DNA of 64,000 nucleotides from Streptomyces geranii (GCF_002954775.1 NZ_PJME01000019.1:1-64000); one strand, 5' to 3'. Positions 8,022-16,898 are shown, counted from the first letter of the stretch. Numbers and translations are program-made. The notes: a model not told the origin generated them from the letters alone.

Positions 8022-8774
8022 ATGGACTTCATCTCCGAACAACACCTCGACGACGGCGCCCTCGAACGCGAGTTCGTCCTCGGTGAGATTCCCGGCACCC
8101 TCTGGACGCCCGAGGCCGCCTCGGCCGCCGCTCCGGTTCCGCTGATCCTGATGGCCCACAACAACGGCCTGCCCAAGCGGGAACCCCGGCTGGTGGCCAG
8201 GGCCCGGCAGTCCGTGGCGTCCGGCTACGCGGTGGCCAGCATCGACGCCGCCGGGTGCGGGGACCGGCCCCGTTCCGCCGCCGACGAGCAGGCCCGGGCC
8301 GACATCCGCCGGGCCATGCAGGCCGGTGAGCCGGTCGACGGGATCTTCGAGTCGTTCATCGGCCCGCTGGTCGAGAAGGCCGTCCCGGACTGGCGGACCG
8401 CCCTGGACGCCCTGCTCACACTCCCCGAGATCGGCGGCCCGGTCGGCTACTCCGGCTGGACCGCCGTGGGCATCCGGCTGGCGGTGGCGGACCCGCGTAT
8501 CTCTGCCGCCGGGTTCTTCGCCGGGGGGTATGTGCCGCTCGCCCAGCGCGAGGAGGCCCGCCAGGTCACCATTCCGCTGCTGCTCCTGCTGCAGTGGGAC
8601 GACGAGGGGAATCCCCGGGAGCGGGCCCTGGACCTGTTCGACTCCTTCGGCACCAAGGAGAAGACCCTGCACGCCAACACGGGCGGCCACACCGGCACCC
8701 CGTGGTTCGAGGTGGCCGACGGGAACCGGTTCTTCGACCGGCATCTCAAGCGGGTGGACGGCGAGCGGCAGTAG
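8022..8774 (+). CDS. Alpha/beta hydrolase, dienelactone-hydrolase-like
   Basis: A 250-residue cytosolic alpha/beta hydrolase. The oxyanion segment is LILMAHNNG; the nucleophile elbow is GYSGWTAVG, where the usual second Gly of G-X-S-X-G is Trp; the acid is probably in LQWDDEGNP; the catalytic His is in ANTGGHTGTP. The gap before the elbow carries a variable lid (FESFIGPLVEKAVPDW). The substrate is unknown, probably an ester or lactone. The ATG follows GAAAGG. The gene ends at a tandem repeat and hairpin shared with the convergent methyltransferase gene. Confidence 0.85.
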   Translation: MDFISEQHLDDGALEREFVLGEIPGTLWTPEAASAAAPVPLILMAHNNGLPKREPRLVARARQSVASGYAVASIDAAGCGDRPRSAADEQARADIRRAMQAGEPVDGIFESFIGPLVEKAVPDWRTALDALLTLPEIGGPVGYSGWTAVGIRLAVADPRISAAGFFAGGYVPLAQREEARQVTIPLLLLLQWDDEGNPRERALDLFDSFGTKEKTLHANTGGHTGTPWFEVADGNRFFDRHLKRVDGERQ

Positions 8775-8799
8775 CCGGTAGCTGGTAGCCGGTAGTCGG
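8772..8799. repeat. 14-bp tandem duplication starting at a stop codon
   Basis: TAGCCGGTAGCTGG (8772-8785) is followed directly by TAGCCGGTAGTCGG (8786-8799). The first TAG is the stop codon of the hydrolase gene. Confidence 0.7.
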
Positions 8800-8822
8800 C
8801 AGGGGACGGGCAGGTAGTTGGT

Positions 8823-8868
8823 GGCGGGTGGTGCCGGGCGGGGAGGTCTCCCGGCGGCGCCACCCGCC
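8823..8868. terminator. Bidirectional hairpin between convergent genes
   Basis: The arms GGCGGGTGGTGCCGGG (8823-8838) and CCCGGCGGCGCCACCCGCC (8850-8868) pair with a small bulge. It lies between the 3' ends of the hydrolase and methyltransferase genes. Confidence 0.6.
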
Positions 8869-8881
8869 TGCCGTACCGTCG

Positions 8882-9784
8882 TCAGGCCTTGCGGCCACTC
8901 GCTCCGTACACGTTGATGTCCGCGTCCGTGACGTCGTTGATGTCGCGGTAGCGGACCTTCTCGATGTCGTCCAGCGACTCGAAGTACGAGGCCTCGACCT
9001 CCTCCGGGACCGGTGCGTTGCCGTCCGGGCGCCAGTGGTGGGCGGGGACAACGCCCGGCTCGTCGAGGGTGAGGCCGTTCTCCTCGAAGAAGCGCTCCAC
9101 CTCCGCCTTGGAACGGAGCACGAAGGTGAACCCGCGCTCCGTGTACGTCCGCTGGACCGCGCGGATGTTCTCCGGGTTCAGGTCCTCGGTGAGGTGGCTG
9201 AGGACCAGACGGCTGCCGGGCGGCAGCGCGGCGACCAGCTCGCGCACGATGTCGTACGCCTCCGGCTCCGCCACGAAGTGCAGGATCGCCGCGAGGACGA
9301 GCGCGATCGGCTGGTCGAAGTCCAGGGTCTTGCGGGCCTGGTCGAGGATCTGCGCCGGGTCGGCGAGGTCGGCGTCGATGTAGTCCGTACGGCCCTCGGG
9401 CCCGCTGGTGAGCAGGGCGCGGGCGTGGGCGAGGACGATCGGGTCGTTGTCGACGTACACGACCCGGGTGTCCGGGGTGACGCGCTGGGCGATCTGGTGG
9501 ACGTTGTCCTGCGTCGGCAGTCCGGTGCCGATGTCCAGGAACTGCCGGATGCCCTCGTCCGCCGACATCGCGGTCACCGCGCGGCGCATGAAGTCGCGGT
9601 TGTGCCGGACGTCCAGGTACCCGCGCGGGTTGGCGGCGAGCGCCGCGGCTGCCGCGTTGCGGTCGGCCGGGTAGTTGTCCTTGCCGCCGAGGAAGACGTC
9701 GTACACCCGGGCCGGGTGGGCCTTCGTGGTGTCGATCCTCCTTCTCAGCTCGGCGGGGTCCTGACTGAGAGCATCGCCGCTCAT
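8882..9784 (-). CDS. SAM-dependent methyltransferase, DUF574 type
   Basis: A 300-residue protein of the Streptomyces-abundant DUF574 family. Family marks are the N-terminal TTKAHPARVYDVFLGGKDNY, the SAM-binding FLDIGTGLPTQDNVH, the acidic loop VVYVDNDPIV and RTDYIDADLADP. The C-terminus carries the HHWRPDG motif. The fold is Rossmann; the methyl acceptor is unknown. The start ATG overlaps the stop of a doubtful upstream frame by ATGA and has GGGAGAGG upstream. Confidence 0.92.
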   Translation of the reverse strand: MSGDALSQDPAELRRRIDTTKAHPARVYDVFLGGKDNYPADRNAAAAALAANPRGYLDVRHNRDFMRRAVTAMSADEGIRQFLDIGTGLPTQDNVHQIAQRVTPDTRVVYVDNDPIVLAHARALLTSGPEGRTDYIDADLADPAQILDQARKTLDFDQPIALVLAAILHFVAEPEAYDIVRELVAALPPGSRLVLSHLTEDLNPENIRAVQRTYTERGFTFVLRSKAEVERFFEENGLTLDEPGVVPAHHWRPDGNAPVPEEVEASYFESLDDIEKVRYRDINDVTDADINVYGASGRKA

Positions 9785-10101
9785 GTGGCCTCTCCCTGGA
9801 GGGCAGTAACTTCAACGAACAACAACCTAGCTGGCGACCGGAGTTGATGTTCGAGAATCGAAAACCCACAGCATGCCGTCCCGGACCGTCCCTGAACGGG
9901 ACGGCATCCTTGCAGGTCAGGTGGGTGATGGGTCGAGCGGCGTCCCAGAGTGCCGGTAAAACATGGCGTTGGGACGGATCGCGGCACAAGCTGGTGCCCG
10001 TCGAACGGCTCCGGAGTCGGCTTCGGCTCCGGGTTCCGCTTCGCGTTCGGCTTCGGTTCCCGCTCTGGTTCTGGCTCCCGCTCCGGCTCCGTGTCGGTCA
10101 C
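9781..10101 (-). CDS. Doubtful Pro/Glu-repeat ORF coupled to the methyltransferase
   Basis: A GTG at 10101 stands behind GAGGGAGG and opens a 106-codon frame whose TGA overlaps the methyltransferase ATG (ATGA). The first 30 residues are a Pro/Glu/Lys dipeptide repeat (EPEREPEPEREPKP). Beyond that codon usage becomes atypical, with many A/T third positions, and the sequence looks non-coding. Possibly the decayed remains of a coupled gene. An 8-bp hairpin stem (9875-9882 with 9898-9905) lies inside it. Confidence 0.25.
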   Translation of the reverse strand: MTDTEPEREPEPEREPKPNAKRNPEPKPTPEPFDGHQLVPRSVPTPCFTGTLGRRSTHHPPDLQGCRPVQGRSGTACCGFSILEHQLRSPARLLFVEVTALQGEAT

Positions 10102-10139
10102 CGCTCCCTCCCTCGGCAACTCTCGGAAAGGGCACCCCC

Positions 10140-10304
10140 ATGTCCGTACGCGTTCCCCGTACCCGCCGCAGGCGTCTGCTCGCCGGCGTGGTGGTCGTGC
10201 TCGTCGCGCTCGGCGCACTCACGGCGTGCGAGGACGGGGAGGGCGTACGGGACGAGGGGCCCTCGACGGTTCACAGCATGCGTGCCGCCTCGGTGGCCCA
10301 GTAG
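10140..10304 (+). CDS. Small putative lipoprotein
   Basis: A 54-residue peptide: an arginine-rich start (VPRTRRRRLL), a 14-residue hydrophobic core and the lipobox LTAC (Cys30), then a short charged tail. The ATG is preceded by GGAAAGG. The last 34 bases overlap the 3' end of hemB on the opposite strand. The signal is convincing, but the mature part is only 25 residues, so it may be a small lipoprotein or a truncated one. Confidence 0.5.
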   Translation: MSVRVPRTRRRRLLAGVVVVLVALGALTACEDGEGVRDEGPSTVHSMRAASVAQ

Positions 10305-11260
10305 GTGAGGATGTTCTGCGCGCCGGCCCGCTTGATGCCGGTCAGGGTCTCCAGGATGGCCCGCTCCCGGTCGACCCAGCCCTTCTCCGCCGCCGCCTCG
10401 ATCATCGAGTACTCGCCGGAGATCTGGTAGGCGGCCACGGGTACGTCCACGGCGTCGGCGACCCGGGCGAGGATGTCGAGATACGGTCCCGCCGGCTTCA
10501 CCATCACGATGTCGGCGCCCTCCTCCAGGTCGAGCGCCAGCTCCCGGAGGGACTCCCTGACGTTGGCCGGGTCCTGCTGGTACGTCTTGCGGTCGCCCTT
10601 GAGAGACGAGCCGACGGCCTCGCGGAAGGGGCCGTAGAAGGCGGAGGAGTACTTGGCGGTGTACGCGAGGATCGCCACGTCCTCGCGGCCGATCTGGTCG
10701 AGGGCGTCGCGGACGACGCCGATCTGCCCGTCCATCATCCCGCTCGGCCCGACGATGTGCGCTCCCGCGTCCGCCTGCACCTGGGCCATCTCCGCGTACC
10801 GCTCCAGGGTCGCGTCGTTGTCGACGCGGCCCTCGGCGTCCAGGACCCCGCAGTGGCCGTGGTCCGTGGTCTCGTCCAGGCACAGGTCGGACATGACGAG
10901 GAGGTCGTCGCCGACCTCGGCCCGTACGTCGCGGATGGCTACCTGGAGGATGCCGTCCGGGTCGGTGCCGGGGGTGCCGAGGGCGTCCTTCTTGTGCTCC
11001 TCCGGCACCCCGAACAGCATGATCCCGGAGACGCCCGCCTCGACGGCCTCCGCGGCGGCCTTCTTGAGGCTGTCGCGGGTGTGCTGTACGACGCCGGGCA
11101 TCGCGGAGATGGGGACGGGTTCGGGGACGCCCTCGCGGACGAAGGCGGGGAGGATGAAGTCGGCGGGGTGGAGTCGGGTCTCGGCGACCATGCGGCGCAT
11201 GGTGGGGGTGGTGCGTAGGCGCCGGGGGCGGGTGCCGGGAAAGGATCCGTACTTCGACAT
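10271..11260 (-). CDS. hemB: Delta-aminolevulinic acid dehydratase (porphobilinogen synthase)
   Basis: A 329-residue enzyme that condenses two 5-aminolevulinate molecules to porphobilinogen in tetrapyrrole synthesis. Schiff-base lysines are K203 in TAKYSSAFYGPFREA and K255 in IVMVKPAGPYLD. The metal-site segment reads SDLCLDETTDHGHCG: Cys127, Asp129, Cys137. Zinc enzymes have three Cys here and magnesium enzymes mostly Asp, so this is a mixed site. The ATG at 11260 (MSKYGSFPG) is preferred over a GTG three codons earlier because it matches the family start. The large hairpin at 11318-11409 lies upstream of the gene. Confidence 0.96.
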   Translation of the reverse strand: MSKYGSFPGTRPRRLRTTPTMRRMVAETRLHPADFILPAFVREGVPEPVPISAMPGVVQHTRDSLKKAAAEAVEAGVSGIMLFGVPEEHKKDALGTPGTDPDGILQVAIRDVRAEVGDDLLVMSDLCLDETTDHGHCGVLDAEGRVDNDATLERYAEMAQVQADAGAHIVGPSGMMDGQIGVVRDALDQIGREDVAILAYTAKYSSAFYGPFREAVGSSLKGDRKTYQQDPANVRESLRELALDLEEGADIVMVKPAGPYLDILARVADAVDVPVAAYQISGEYSMIEAAAEKGWVDRERAILETLTGIKRAGAQNILTYWATEAARML

Positions 11261-11317
11261 GGTTCCCACGCTACGCCTGGGGGGTGTGGGCCTTTACCGA
11301 CGTACCGTCGAACCGAC

Positions 11318-11409
11318 TTTCCTTCGCCCCCGCCGCCCCTACCCGTACCCATCCCTGGGGGCGCAGCCGCCAGGGATGGGTACGGGTAGGGGCGGCGGGG
11401 GCGAGGAAA
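11318..11409. repeat. Long near-perfect hairpin between hemB and lysS
   Basis: Arms 11318-11358 and 11370-11409 are complementary over about 40 bp with one indel, around an 11-base loop. The arm sequence is the same element as the outer arms of the repeat at 85-352. It lies between two divergent genes, so it is not a simple terminator for either and may act as a boundary or regulatory structure. Confidence 0.75.
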
Positions 11410-11521
11410 AGGTGGCTGGTTGGAAAGGCGTTTTCGTTGTTCTGGGGGGAGCTGGGAGAATGTAGTGGTCAGTCGGGGGACCGTTCCGGCTGGCCTTGAG
11501 GAACTCTTAGATAAAGAGGAC

Positions 11522-13267
11522 GTGCCGATCGTGGCTCAGAGCACCGAGACCACCGACTGGGTCTCCCGTTTCGCGGATGAGGTCATCGAGGAGTCGGAGC
11601 GCCGAGCCCCCGGCAAACCTGTTGTCGTCGCCTCGGGGCTGTCTCCCTCCGGGCCCATTCACCTGGGGAATCTCCGCGAGGTCATGACCCCACACCTGGT
11701 CGCCGACGAGGTGCGGCGGCGGGGGTACTCGGTCCGTCATCTCATCTCCTGGGACGACTACGACCGGTACCGGAAGGTGCCCAACGGGGTCGAGGGGGTC
11801 GACGAGTCCTGGAGCGAGCACATCGGGCGGCCCCTCACCTCCGTGCCCGCTCCCCGCGGGTCCGCCCACCCCAACTGGGCCGAGCACTTCAAGGCCGCCA
11901 TGGTCGACGCCCTCGCCGAGCTGGGCGTCGAGTTCGACGGGATCAGCCAGACCGCGCAGTACACCTCCGGGGTCTATCGCGCGCAGATCCTGCACGCCAT
12001 GAAGCACCGGGCCGACATCGACGCCATCCTTGAGCAGTACCGGACCAAGAAGGCGCCCGCCAAGAAGCCTCAGCAGAAGGCCGTTGACGACGCCGAGATC
12101 TCCGCCGCCGAAGGGTCCGGTGCCGCCGGTGAGGACGACGGGAGTTCCGGGTCCGCCGGGTACTTCCCGTACAAGCCCTTCTGCGGTGGCTGCGGCAAGG
12201 ACCTCACCACCGTCACCGCCTACGACGACGACACCACCGAGCTGACCTACGTCTGCACGGAGTGCGGGTTCTCCGAGAGTGTGCTGCTCAGCGAGTTCAA
12301 CCGCGGCAAGCTCGTCTGGAAGGTCGACTGGCCCATGCGGTGGGCCTATGAGGGCGTCGTCTTCGAGCCCTCCGGTGTCGACCACTCGTCCCCCGGGTCC
12401 AGCTTCCAGGTCGGTGGGCAGATCGTCGGCAGTGTTTTCGGCGGCAAGCAGCCGATCGGGCCCATGTACGCCTTCGTGGGCATCAGCGGCATGGCCAAGA
12501 TGTCCAGCAGCAAGGGCGGTGTGCCCACGCCCGGTGACGCGCTGAAGATCATGGAGCCGCAGATCCTGCGCTGGCTCTACGCCCGCCGCCGGCCCAACCA
12601 GTCGTTCAAGATCGCCTTCGACCAGGAGATCCAGCGGCTGTACGACGAGTGGGACAAGCTCGACGCCAAGGTCGCCGACGGCTCCGCGCTGCCCGCCGAC
12701 GTCGCGGCGCACTCCCGTGCGGTGCGTACCGCGGGGGGCGAACTGCCGCGTACGGCGCGGGCGTTGCCGTATCGGACGCTTGCCTCCGTCGCCGACATCA
12801 CCGCCGGGGCGGAGGACCAGACGCTGCGGATCCTGAGCGAGCTGGACCCCTCCGACCCGCTCTCCTCGCTCGACGTCGTGCGGCCCCGGCTCGACAAGGC
12901 CGAGGCCTGGATCAACACCCAGGTGCCGGCCGATCAGCGGACCGTCGTGCGCGCCGAGCCCGACAGCGAGCTGATCAAGTCCCTTGATGAGCAGGGGCGG
13001 CAGTCGCTTCGGCTGCTGGTCGATGGGCTCGCGGACAACTGGTCCCTCGACGGGCTCACCGATCTCGTGTACGGCGTGCCCAAGGTCCAGGCCGGATTCC
13101 CCGCCGACGCCACCGCCAAGGAACTCCCCGCCGAGATCAAGGTCGCCCAGCGGACGTTCTTCGCCCTGCTGTACGTCCTGCTCGTCGGCCGCGACACCGG
13201 GCCCCGGCTGCCCACGCTGCTGCTGGCCGTGGGGCAGGAGCGGGTTCGGGCCCTGCTGGGGGAGTAG
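11522..13267 (+). CDS. lysS: Lysyl-tRNA synthetase, class I
   Basis: A 581-residue class I LysRS, the archaeal/actinobacterial type unrelated to the usual class II enzyme. It has the HIGH variant HLGN (47-50) in SPSGPIHLGNLREV and the KMSKS loop KMSSSKG from residue 326. A zinc ribbon inserted in the catalytic domain has Cys pairs C221/C224 and C245/C248. The C-terminal helical cage binds the anticodon. An Ala/Lys/Glu-rich low-complexity insertion (about 178-215) precedes the ribbon. The GTG at 11522 (encoding MPIVAQSTETTDW) is chosen from the AAAGAGG upstream and from related proteins. A strong terminator follows. Confidence 0.95.
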   Translation: MPIVAQSTETTDWVSRFADEVIEESERRAPGKPVVVASGLSPSGPIHLGNLREVMTPHLVADEVRRRGYSVRHLISWDDYDRYRKVPNGVEGVDESWSEHIGRPLTSVPAPRGSAHPNWAEHFKAAMVDALAELGVEFDGISQTAQYTSGVYRAQILHAMKHRADIDAILEQYRTKKAPAKKPQQKAVDDAEISAAEGSGAAGEDDGSSGSAGYFPYKPFCGGCGKDLTTVTAYDDDTTELTYVCTECGFSESVLLSEFNRGKLVWKVDWPMRWAYEGVVFEPSGVDHSSPGSSFQVGGQIVGSVFGGKQPIGPMYAFVGISGMAKMSSSKGGVPTPGDALKIMEPQILRWLYARRRPNQSFKIAFDQEIQRLYDEWDKLDAKVADGSALPADVAAHSRAVRTAGGELPRTARALPYRTLASVADITAGAEDQTLRILSELDPSDPLSSLDVVRPRLDKAEAWINTQVPADQRTVVRAEPDSELIKSLDEQGRQSLRLLVDGLADNWSLDGLTDLVYGVPKVQAGFPADATAKELPAEIKVAQRTFFALLYVLLVGRDTGPRLPTLLLAVGQERVRALLGE

Positions 13268-13290
13268 CGGCCAGTCGTGCGTACGAGGAC

Positions 13291-13322
13291 GGGGCGCCCG
13301 GAGTCAGCTCTCCGGGCGCCCC
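13291..13322 (+). terminator. Rho-independent-like terminator of lysS
   Basis: A perfect 12-bp stem GGGGCGCCCGGA / TCCGGGCGCCCC with an 8-base loop begins 24 bp after the lysS stop. Past it, a 20-bp imperfect direct repeat (TTCGTCGTAGCAC core) occupies 13323-13342 and 13348-13367. Confidence 0.8.
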
Positions 13323-13371
13323 GTTCGTCGTAGCACTGGGGTATGTGTTTCGTCGTAGCACCTGGGTGCCA

Positions 13372-14724
13372 CTACGCGATGTGGTCCTCCTGCAGCTCCG
13401 CCGTGTGGCGGTTGGTGAAGCGGTTGACCATGCGGTCGGCCTCGCGCTGCGGGAGCTTCGTGCCGTACGTCGCCTCGACATCGCCCCTGAACTGGCCCGA
13501 GGTCGGGTAGCTGCCGTCTATCGACTTCTTGAAGACCAGGTAGAAGTCGTCCTCGGTCGGCTCCGGGGGGCCGCCGCCCGCGCCCATCTCACGGGTGCGG
13601 CCCGGTCCCGCCGGGATCGGGAAGGTGCCGGTGTCCTCCGGAGAGGGCTCCGGGTCGAGGGCCGACGGATCCTCCTCGAAGCGTTGCGGGAAGACCTGCT
13701 GCGGGAACGGCTGCTGCTCGTACTGCTGCTGCGCCTCGAACTGGGCCTGCTGGGCCTCGTACTGCGCCTGCTGGGCCTCGTACTGGGCCCACATCTGGTC
13801 CTGCTCGGGGTCGTACGTCGGGTCGTAGCCGCCCTCGTACACGACCTCCTGGGGGGAGGCCGCCGCGGCGAACCACGGGCTCTCCTCCGGCGGGACCTCC
13901 TGCGGCTGCACGGGCTGCTGCTGCCGCGGTTCGGCCTCGATCTCGGGGCGGCGCTGCTCCACCGGGGACACGACCGCCGGTGCGGCGGAGGCCAGTTCCG
14001 GCTGCGGGGCCGGCGCCGGGGGGAGCAGGGCCGGTTCGATGCCCGCCGCCGCCAGGCCCGAGGGGGCCGTTTCCGCGAGGGGGACGCCGTAGCGGGCCAG
14101 GCGCAGGGGCATCAGGGACTCGACCGGGGCCTTGCGGCGCCAGGCGCGGCCGAAGCGGGCGTGCAGGCGGGCCTGGTAGACGAGGCGTTCCTGCTCCAGC
14201 TTGATGACCTGGTCGTAGGAGCGCAGTTCCCACAGCTTCATCCGGCGCCAGAGGAGGAAGGTGGGGAGGGGGGAGAGCAGCCAGCGGGTGAGGCGGACGC
14301 CCTCCATGTGCTTGTCGGCGGTGATGTCGGCCATGCGGCCGATGGCGTGCCGGGCCGCTTCGACGGAGACGACGAACAGGACCGGGATGACGGCGTGCAT
14401 GCCGACGCCCAGCGGGTCGGGCCAGGCCGCCGCGCCGTTGAAGGCGATGGTCGCCATCGTCAGCAGCCACGCCGTCTGGCGCAGCAGCGGGAAGGGGATC
14501 CTGATCCAGGTGAGGAGAAGGTCGAGGGCGAGCAGGACGCAGATGCCCGCGTCGATGCCGATCGGGAAGACGTAGCTGAAGTTCCCGAAGCCCTTCTGGA
14601 TCGCCAGTTCGCGGACGGCCGCGTACGACCCCGCGAAGCCGATCCCGGCGATGATCACGGCGCCGAACACGACCACGCCGATGAGCACCCGGTGCGTTCG
14701 TGTCAGTTGGATTGGCGCGGCCAC
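13372..14724 (-). CDS. DUF2637 membrane protein with Gln-rich tail (SpdB-like)
   Basis: A 450-residue protein. The N-terminal 125 residues contain four membrane segments (starting near residues 13, 45, 79 and 105) in the DUF2637 arrangement, related to SpdB-type spread proteins of Streptomyces plasmids. A basic cytoplasmic region follows (LLSPLPTFLLWRRMKLWELR). A low-complexity linker has YEAQQAQ repeats (about 310-335), and the C-terminal 60 residues (EDDFYLVFKKSIDGSYPTSG) form a small conserved domain. The start is GTG at 14724 behind AGGGAGGGGAG; upstream in-frame codons lack such a site. Chromosomal copies have unknown function. Confidence 0.85.
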   Translation of the reverse strand: MAAPIQLTRTHRVLIGVVVFGAVIIAGIGFAGSYAAVRELAIQKGFGNFSYVFPIGIDAGICVLLALDLLLTWIRIPFPLLRQTAWLLTMATIAFNGAAAWPDPLGVGMHAVIPVLFVVSVEAARHAIGRMADITADKHMEGVRLTRWLLSPLPTFLLWRRMKLWELRSYDQVIKLEQERLVYQARLHARFGRAWRRKAPVESLMPLRLARYGVPLAETAPSGLAAAGIEPALLPPAPAPQPELASAAPAVVSPVEQRRPEIEAEPRQQQPVQPQEVPPEESPWFAAAASPQEVVYEGGYDPTYDPEQDQMWAQYEAQQAQYEAQQAQFEAQQQYEQQPFPQQVFPQRFEEDPSALDPEPSPEDTGTFPIPAGPGRTREMGAGGGPPEPTEDDFYLVFKKSIDGSYPTSGQFRGDVEATYGTKLPQREADRMVNRFTNRHTAELQEDHIA

Positions 14725-14803
14725 CCGTACTCCCCTCCCTGTGCGTGCTGTTGCGCGCAACAGGGTGGCACATGTGTGCGGCGTACGTATTGCCGAGACA
14801 AAG

Positions 14804-15724
14804 TCAGTTCTTCTTCGATGCGGAAGGACTGGCCGACGCGGACGCCGACCCGGACGGGGTCGCGCTCGGCTTCGCCGACGAACTCGCCGAGGAGGTAGGG
14901 GAGTTGGTGGGGGCCGGGGTCGCCGCGTCGTCGTTCGCCGCCGACACCTTCGTCACCGCCTCCTTGACCGCCTTCACCGCCGCCTTCGACAGGCTGTCCG
15001 CGGTCGGCGTCTTCTCGCCCGCGAGTCCGGCGCCGTTGTAGTCGAGGGTCACGACGACGTTCTCGACCCGGACGACCACCGTCTGCTGCCGGAAGGCGCC
15101 TTCCTTCTTCTTCAGGTCGTAGCGCACCGACGTCGCGTCGTCGCCCGTGCCAGGCACCGGCTGCGAACTGACGTTCTTCGCGCCCGCCACCGACTGGGCG
15201 TCGTCCACCTGGCTCTCGTAGTACGCCTGCGCCAGCTCGTCGCCGGAGCCGCGGGCCGCGGTCGACTCGAAGCGCAGCAGGGACACGTTCAGCCAGCGGA
15301 ACTGGGAGCCCTTCACGCCGTTGTTGGTGAGGCTCGTCCAGGAGCAACTGCCGCGCGTGGAGGTGTCGTTGGACGAGCCCTCCTTGCCCGACTTCACCCC
15401 CTTCGGGACGAGTTCCTTCAGCGTCTTCGTCGTCAGCGCCGCACACGGCTCCGGGATCTTCTGGTACGCCGCCGCCTGCACGGTCGGCGACGCGCTGACC
15501 GTCTCGCCCGCGCCGGTGGCGTCCGTGTCCTTCGCCGCGTTGTCGGCGGAACCGGCCGCCGAGCCGGAGTCCGACCCCGAGTCGGAGGAGCAGCCGACGG
15601 CCGCGAGGAGCAGTACGGGGACGGCTGCGAGGGTGGCGAGGGTTCGGTGCAGTCGCCTCGGCGTCACGGTGGCGGTCCGGCCGGGCCGGGCGTCTCGGTG
15701 GTCTCGCTGTGCGGGTCGGTGCAT
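14804..15724 (-). CDS. DUF3558 family lipoprotein A
   Basis: A 306-residue secreted lipoprotein. An unusually long arginine-rich n-region is followed by LATLAAVPVLLLAAVGC (lipobox AVGC, Cys45). A Ser/Gly/Asp linker leads to a DUF3558 domain that begins YQKIPEPCAALT and contains CSWTSL. The last 50 residues are a Ser/Ala/Pro-rich tail. The ATG at 15724 has GAAGGAACC before it; a second ATG five codons upstream lacks one. It is the downstream member of a tandem pair with the paralogue at 15876-16718. Confidence 0.88.
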   Translation of the reverse strand: MHRPAQRDHRDARPGRTATVTPRRLHRTLATLAAVPVLLLAAVGCSSDSGSDSGSAAGSADNAAKDTDATGAGETVSASPTVQAAAYQKIPEPCAALTTKTLKELVPKGVKSGKEGSSNDTSTRGSCSWTSLTNNGVKGSQFRWLNVSLLRFESTAARGSGDELAQAYYESQVDDAQSVAGAKNVSSQPVPGTGDDATSVRYDLKKKEGAFRQQTVVVRVENVVVTLDYNGAGLAGEKTPTADSLSKAAVKAVKEAVTKVSAANDDAATPAPTNSPTSSASSSAKPSATPSGSASASASPSASKKN

Positions 15725-15875
15725 GGTTCCTTCACTCATCGCGCGGTGGTTCCTGCGGCTCTCGGTTCCTGCGGTCGGATCGGGTCCGAGGGGCCACGGT
15801 ACGCGGTGAGGGGCGCGCGTCGCCCAGCTTCACTCCCTTTGCGGAGGGGCGGTACGGGGGTCCGCGGGACGCCCG

Positions 15876-16718
15876 TCAGTCGAAGGCGCCGGCGAGCTGG
15901 GAGGCCAGTTTCCGCGCCCTGTCCTGCATTTCCTTGCTGTCCGGGACGGTGCCGAGCGTGGCCGGCTGCTCGACGTACTCGATGGTCACGATCACGTTGG
16001 ACGTGCGGAACGCCACAGTCACCGTGCGCTGCTGGGCCGTTGAAGCGGCGCCGCTCAGCTCGTCGTCGAGGAACGCCTCGTCGCCGAGGCCGTCGAGGAG
16101 ACGGGGCTGGAGGGCGGCGGCGTCCTCGGCGTCCTCGCTCGCGTCGGGAGAGGCGGACGTGGAGGTGGAGGGGGCTGTGGAGGTGGACACCGACGCCGAG
16201 GCCGCGTCCGTGGGGGTGGCGGAGGCGGTTGGGGAGGCGGACTCGGTGGGGGTGGGGGAGGCGACGGGCTCCGGCAGGTCGGCGGCGACCACCTTGTTCG
16301 CGAAGAGGTCGGTCGCCTGGCTGTCGTCGCTCACGGAGTTGTCGTAGGACACGACCCGTTCGAAGTCGACGAGGAGGTGGTCGGTGGCGTCCGTGGACTC
16401 CACCTTCCAGCGGCAGCCGACCTTGCGGTCCGTGTTGTAGGTGAGGGTCGACTCGCCCTCGTACGCCTGCTCCCGCTGCTCCTCGTCCGTGAGCTGGGTG
16501 ATGCCGGGGAGGAGGGAGTCGAGGGTGCTGTGGCTGACCGCGCCGCAGGGTTCGGGGAGCGTGTCGTACCGGCCGGGCTGGGCCGCGGCGGTCGTGGTGC
16601 CGGTGTCGCCGGGCTTGGCGTCCTCGGCGGTGTCGTCGCCGCCGGAGCCGCCGGTGCAGCCGGCCAGCAACGCCGCGAGGAGCACGGCGACGCCGGGTAC
16701 GTACGCCTTCCGCTGCAC
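15876..16718 (-). CDS. DUF3558 family lipoprotein B
   Basis: A 280-residue lipoprotein with signal peptide VAVLLAALLAGC (Cys21). The DUF3558 domain starts YDTLPEPCGAVS and contains the paired Cys segment VGCRWKV. Unlike its neighbour, the Ser/Thr/Pro/Ala-rich low-complexity stretch (about 150-195) is inserted inside the domain rather than at the C-terminus. The start is GTG behind GAGAGGAA. The two paralogues are about 150 bp apart on the same strand, suggesting duplication and joint expression. Role unknown; the family is limited to actinobacterial cell envelopes. Confidence 0.88.
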   Translation of the reverse strand: MQRKAYVPGVAVLLAALLAGCTGGSGGDDTAEDAKPGDTGTTTAAAQPGRYDTLPEPCGAVSHSTLDSLLPGITQLTDEEQREQAYEGESTLTYNTDRKVGCRWKVESTDATDHLLVDFERVVSYDNSVSDDSQATDLFANKVVAADLPEPVASPTPTESASPTASATPTDAASASVSTSTAPSTSTSASPDASEDAEDAAALQPRLLDGLGDEAFLDDELSGAASTAQQRTVTVAFRTSNVIVTIEYVEQPATLGTVPDSKEMQDRARKLASQLAGAFD

Positions 16719-16869
16719 GGTCAGGTTCCTCTCGACGATGCGGACGATCTTTGCGTGGTGTGCCGGTACCAGTGTCCCCGCTGGTTAATCGCTTGCCGCA
16801 CAGGGGCGCCTCCGGCAGACAATGTCTATCGCACGCACCACCGTGAACGCCGGTCCGGCATCCCTTTCG

Positions 16870-16898
16870 TTGACCTTGGCGCCGGTATTGCGATTAGA
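16870..16898 (+). promoter_or_regulatory. Candidate vegetative promoter of rtcB
   Basis: TTGACC (16870-16875), a 17-bp spacer and ATTAGA (16893-16898) resemble a principal-sigma promoter, 45 bp upstream of the rtcB start. Confidence 0.5.

Noticed and set aside
9844..10308. Plus-strand frames over the Pro/Glu repeat region
   Set aside because: They have no ribosome binding site and read the simple repeat as Gly/Ser/Arg or Leu/Arg runs.
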